Source of the DNA: Cyrtodaria siliqua
Lineage: Eukaryota > Mollusca > Bivalvia > Adapedonta > Hiatellidae
DNA length: 64,000 bases
Direction of reading: 5' to 3'
Assembly (NCBI GenBank): GCA_037043455.1
Contig: JAWPHD010001332.1
Span: 124,001 to 188,000, forward strand
Below are positions 60,495 to 64,000 of this stretch, in pieces. Position 1 is the first letter of the stretch; each line of letters starts with the position of its first letter. The translations under genes and the position numbers were made by a program. The notes under the pieces were generated by a model. The model did not search any database. It had not been told where the DNA came from and saw only the letters and a list, made by a program, of their open reading frames with translations.

Positions 60495-60800
60495 CTGAAT
60501 TGGGTTTTACTGTGCATTAACACATGAAAGGTTATATGGCGCCTAACAGGAACGAACATGCCAGGCTCATCCTCCATTTACATCAAGATAAAATATAGAG
60601 AATGGGCCGAGAAACTTCTAACCTGCAGAACTGTAGAGTTGCTGCAAATTTTATAGTAGACACTCCATAAATGATAGAGCCACATTTCCACGTTTGCATA
60701 TTTTGTTATGATGAAGACCTTAAAATTAGCATGATAAAAAAGAACAAAATGACATGAAGGGGTATCCTATCCTTCTGATTTGCAGTGTTTGTATCCTACC
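60495..60800 (+). repeat. Dispersed repeat family A copy
   Basis: aacatgccaggctcatcctc and aacacatgaaaggttatatg present; 3' end diverged. Confidence 0.7.
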
Positions 60801-61182
60801 CTCACAACCACACAGGGCCTGATTTAAGAGACCACTATAGGGACGAACAAAACTGATCAGACAACTGGTAGTCTCCTGTTTTTTTAATTCAGGTGGTCTC
60901 TTAATAGAAGTAAAGTAGTCTGTTGAACAGGCTTGACTGTATTTAAAAATATCATATAAATATTTCTGCCAATGTCTTCTTTTGTTCATTTATTAATTCA
61001 TTCATTTATTTATTAATGTATATTCAATACTTTATTTAGTCATCATTCATGAATTCATTAATTATATTCTATGCAACCTTGTGATCTCTACAAAACACTA
61101 ACTGTGCCTTCAAAATATTATAATATAATACTAAAAGTGGTGCTAATCATAGGAGGTGGTAGGCAACCCAGCTATGCAATTT

Positions 61183-61255
61183 TGAATTGAATTGAATTGA
61201 GTTTTAAGGCACACCAACACATGAAAGGTTATATGGCGCCTAACAGGCATATCAC
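61183..61255 (+). repeat. Family A, 5' fragment
   Basis: Starts gaattgaattgaattgag and runs through ggcgcctaacaggcat, then stops abruptly. Confidence 0.7.
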
Positions 61256-61854
61256 TTCAAGGAACACATCTCAAGGAACAAAGACGTGTTCAGGTGTGTT
61301 TAGGACTATTCTATTAAAACAAGCTGGAACTCCAGGAAGGCAATTTAATAAATATCTATGGGTGAAAAATTTGTTGTTTTTTTAGACTCAAATTTGCCTC
61401 TATGGATGGGTGTTCAGTTTTAAAAGTGCCTTTCTGGGGTACCATGTATTTTTTAACGGAATAGCCCTCACACAGTCATACACATCAAGACAAATCCAAA
61501 ATAAACAAATCCTGCAATCTGAGATTGATGAATGATCACAACTACTACAGATTTCATCACAAATAGATATTGTCAATTTCACAGTTTACTGTCAATAAAA
61601 ATGAGTCTGAACCTTAACCTGTAATGGATTTTGTATTGGTGATCAAATAATTTATATTCTGATGATAGGTGATATATTATTCAACACAAGGAACAATCTG
61701 ATTTGAAAAAAACATTCCTGTGTATACAGTTTACATTGTTCTGTTTTACATGCCAAATAACAGTAAAATAACTACAAAACTGTTTGTCAAAACTCTATGC
61801 AGGTGTTCAGGTTATATAATAATGTATGTAAGGTTATATATGACGGTCGTTTTT

Positions 61855-62045
61855 TTTGAGGTGGTGGCAGACCACCCAGTTTTCCTGGGTAGAACCAGTA
61901 CTGTATACCTCCCGACATCCGTAATAATCGACACTTCCTCACTTAATTTCAAGTTGAGCTCTCATTGGGATTCGAACCCGCAGTGGTGAGAGGAGAGAAG
62001 GTTTACAACAACACAGGGTCGTTACCCTCTCAGCCACGGAGGCAT
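61855..62045 (-). mobile_element. tRNA-derived SINE
   Basis: The minus strand reads gcctccgtggctgagagggt (A-box region) and gcgggttcgaatcccaatga (B box), then gagctcaacttg and cagtactggttctacccagg. Sister of 24000-24165. Confidence 0.8.
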
Positions 62046-62324
62046 TCATGTGCGTTCAGTGGTGTTATTATTCTTGTTGATCATGAAGTCTCCAGTTTGT
62101 GTATGACATAAGTTGACACCATAGAACCTGGTTGAAACCCTAAGCAGCCTTTTTGCCACCGACTGTTGCAAGGCAGTAGCCCTATTGTCAAGTCTTTCAT
62201 GTTTGTGGTCTAGCATGTTTTTTTCTTGTAATCGTTTGTTTTGTATGCATGATTTTGAGATTGCTACAAAACAGCGCTGATCGGTTGAATATGTAACTGA
62301 CACTATTTTGACAATTACATATTA

Positions 62325-62722
62325 TTGAATTGAATTGGGTTTTAAGGCACACCAACACATGAAAAGTTCATATGGCGCCTAACAGGCATGAACATGCCAG
62401 GCTCATCTTCCATGTACATCAAGATAAAATATGGAAAAATATAGAACCTTCTCACCCTGAACTGCAGAGTTGCTGCAAATTCTATCGTAGAAACTCCATT
62501 TACGCAGGAGCCACGTTTATTGTTTTTCTGCCACTGCTCTTTTGATGTGAGCGAGACAGCACCTGAAACAATGCAGGGATCATGATGAAGACCTTTAATG
62601 AACTTGAACAAAAAATGATAAAATGTACATGAATTTGGGGGGATTCTACCCCTCTGCCTACCCCTCCAAATGGATCTGCAATGGCCCTATTCTTTGCCCC
62701 GTGACCAAACTTGGGCACCCGG
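62325..62722 (+). repeat. Dispersed repeat family A, near full length
   Basis: ttgaattgaattgggtttta to ctttgccccgtgaccaaac; closest to 63045-63430. Confidence 0.8.
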
Positions 62723-62813
62723 GAATTACATATTAAGCATTCTGCTACTGTTAAGGGTTATCGTTTTACGTCACTGTACAACGTCAATCAGCACGCTTTC
62801 ACAGGTAAAATGC

Positions 62814-63496
62814 ATACCATATAATCCCTAATAAATGCTCCACACCCACCCCCAAAACATTTTTTCATGACTGTTTTTTTCAAAAATTTACCAAAAGTTA
62901 ATCTGTTTCATCCACAATGGAACACACAACATCACTAGAAAACTTAAAATCCGATGCATTAATTGATCGATTGTCATTTCTTCGTAAAAAAAAATCATTA
63001 AATAATGTCTGATTTAAAAGTTAAATTATGTATTTTTGGACTCAATTGAACTGGGGTTTTAAGGCGCACCAACACATGAAAAGGTTATATGGCGCCTAAA
63101 AGGCATGAACATGCCAGGCTCATCTTCCATGTACATCGCGATAAAATATGGAAAATGGGCCTAGAACCTTCTCACCCTGAACTGCAGAGTTGCTGCAAAT
63201 TCTATCGTAGAAACTCCATTTACGCTGGAGCCACGTTATTGTTTTTCTGCCACTGCTCTTTTGATGCGAGCGAGATAGCACCTGAAACAATGCAGGGATC
63301 ATGATGAAGACCTTTAATGAACATGAACAAAAAATGATAAAATGAACATGAACTTGGGGGGGATTCTACCCCTCTGCCTATCCCTCCAAAGGGATCTGTA
63401 GTGGCCCTATTCTTTGCCCCGTGACCAAACTCAAATAAACGCCCCCTTTTCAAAAATGTTAAGCCCCCGGGGCGTTTATTAGGGATTATACGGTAT
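62814..63496. mobile_element. MITE split by family A
   Basis: Ends accatataatccctaataaa and tttattagggattatacggt. The interior to 63044 and from 63431 matches 36600-36890 on either side of an inserted family-A copy. Confidence 0.8.
63045..63430 (+). repeat. Dispersed repeat family A, with target duplication
   Basis: Inserted in the MITE above. actcaa stands on both sides (left ggactcaa, right aaactcaaataa), while the uninterrupted relative at about 36830 reads ggtctcaaataaatg once. This fixes family A's ends and shows it is mobile. Confidence 0.8.
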
Positions 63497-63831
63497 ATAT
63501 ATTCCATTGATATTATATTGTAGGTTAAAACAAGATATTTTAAACTAAATATATAGTATGCAGGGTCTTCCCCAGAAAAAAATTCAGGCGCTGTACTATG
63601 TGTGTATTAGAATATATTCATAGGCATTATAAATGTGTATAAAACAGATACTCACTGAAATTGGTTATAAAATGTACATAAATCCCTGTTAATTATACAA
63701 GCATACGTGGACTCATATGCCTCGTCTATTTGAGACAAGACTTGATGATTTTTTGTGGAAAAAAGGGCCCTAATTTTTCTAAAATATAATAGTCATGGAA
63801 CTTGTGTGTCCAAGTGTTCTTGATGATACTA

Positions 63832-64000
63832 ACTCTTAGCCTGCTAAGAGCGACAACAACAGCCTTTGCAGCCAGTGTAAACCCAGATCAGCCTGCAAGT
63901 AACTCGTGGGCTGATCAGGGTTTAACACTGTCCTACTGTCGAAGGCGAGGGACAGAAACTGTACACTGCTGTTATTATAAAACAATGTTTTTTGTCGGAA
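63832..64000. mobile_element. piggyBac-like MITE, copy 4, cut by window end
   Basis: ctcttagcctgctaagagcg start with CTAA before it, interior cccagatcagcctgcaagta. The right end lies outside. Confidence 0.65.

Larger units (their letters stand above)
59730..64000. other. Sequence 5' of exon E1, no exon found
   Basis: Intron immediately 5' of E1 if the model holds. No constant-region exon or BTB-like coding sequence was recognised. Contains four family-A copies (60495-60800, 61183-61255, 62325-62722, 63045-63430), a SINE (61855-62045), a MITE split by family A (62814-63496) and part of a piggyBac-like MITE (63832 on). 59730-60490 is AT-rich. Confidence 0.55.

Overview
The window reads as AT-rich nuclear DNA from an animal, most probably a marine bivalve of the clam type. 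The organism call is inference. It rests on introns packed with short non-autonomous transposons, several tRNA-derived SINE families, arrays of ~140-160 bp repeats rich in AGGTCA half-sites, and elements ending in GGAC/GACGGA microsatellites. There are no bacterial-style operons, rRNAs or free-standing tRNA genes.

The one clear piece of host gene structure lies on the minus strand. Eight short exons (59422-59729, 51570-51907, 45737-46116, 39079-39374, 31929-32209, 22881-23086, 15878-16107, 5171-5379; E1 to E8 in transcription order) share one design. Each has a pyrimidine-rich 3' splice site, a phase-1 exon start, a variable 11-70 residue linker, exactly two C2H2 zinc fingers joined by a TGE[K/R]P linker, and a stop codon a few residues after finger 2. 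They are 5.7-10.6 kb apart and all point the same way. This is what a battery of alternative 3'-terminal exons looks like, as in the insect BTB-zinc-finger genes lola, mod(mdg4) and fruitless, where a shared 5' part is spliced to one of many finger-pair exons. The constant exons, perhaps with a BTB domain, are not in the window and should lie beyond base 64000; the array may continue below base 1.

The rest is repeats. 1-5170: a hairpin, a SINE tail, a 10 x 44 bp minisatellite. 5380-15877: TIR elements, a decayed reverse transcriptase, ~158 bp and ~140 bp arrays, SINEs. 16108-22880: a nested MITE, a ~2.4 kb TIR-flanked segment with a THAP-domain ORF, a Mutator-like element with a perfect 9-bp target duplication. 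23087-31928: a TTAA foldback element, a 34-bp higher-order satellite, a rolling-circle-like element. 32210-45736: diverged repeats, MITEs, a tRNA-headed SINE. 46117-51569: nested MITEs, a ~145 bp array, and a minisatellite that runs into the 3' end of exon E2. 51908-64000: a TIR element between two ~413 bp direct duplicates, two adjacent repeat-bearing elements, exon E1, and a dense cluster of a ~390 bp dispersed repeat.

If the reading is right, the window is one long alternative-splicing region of a single transcription-factor gene. The eight finger pairs would give one protein body eight DNA-binding specificities, with mobile elements accumulating in the spacers.
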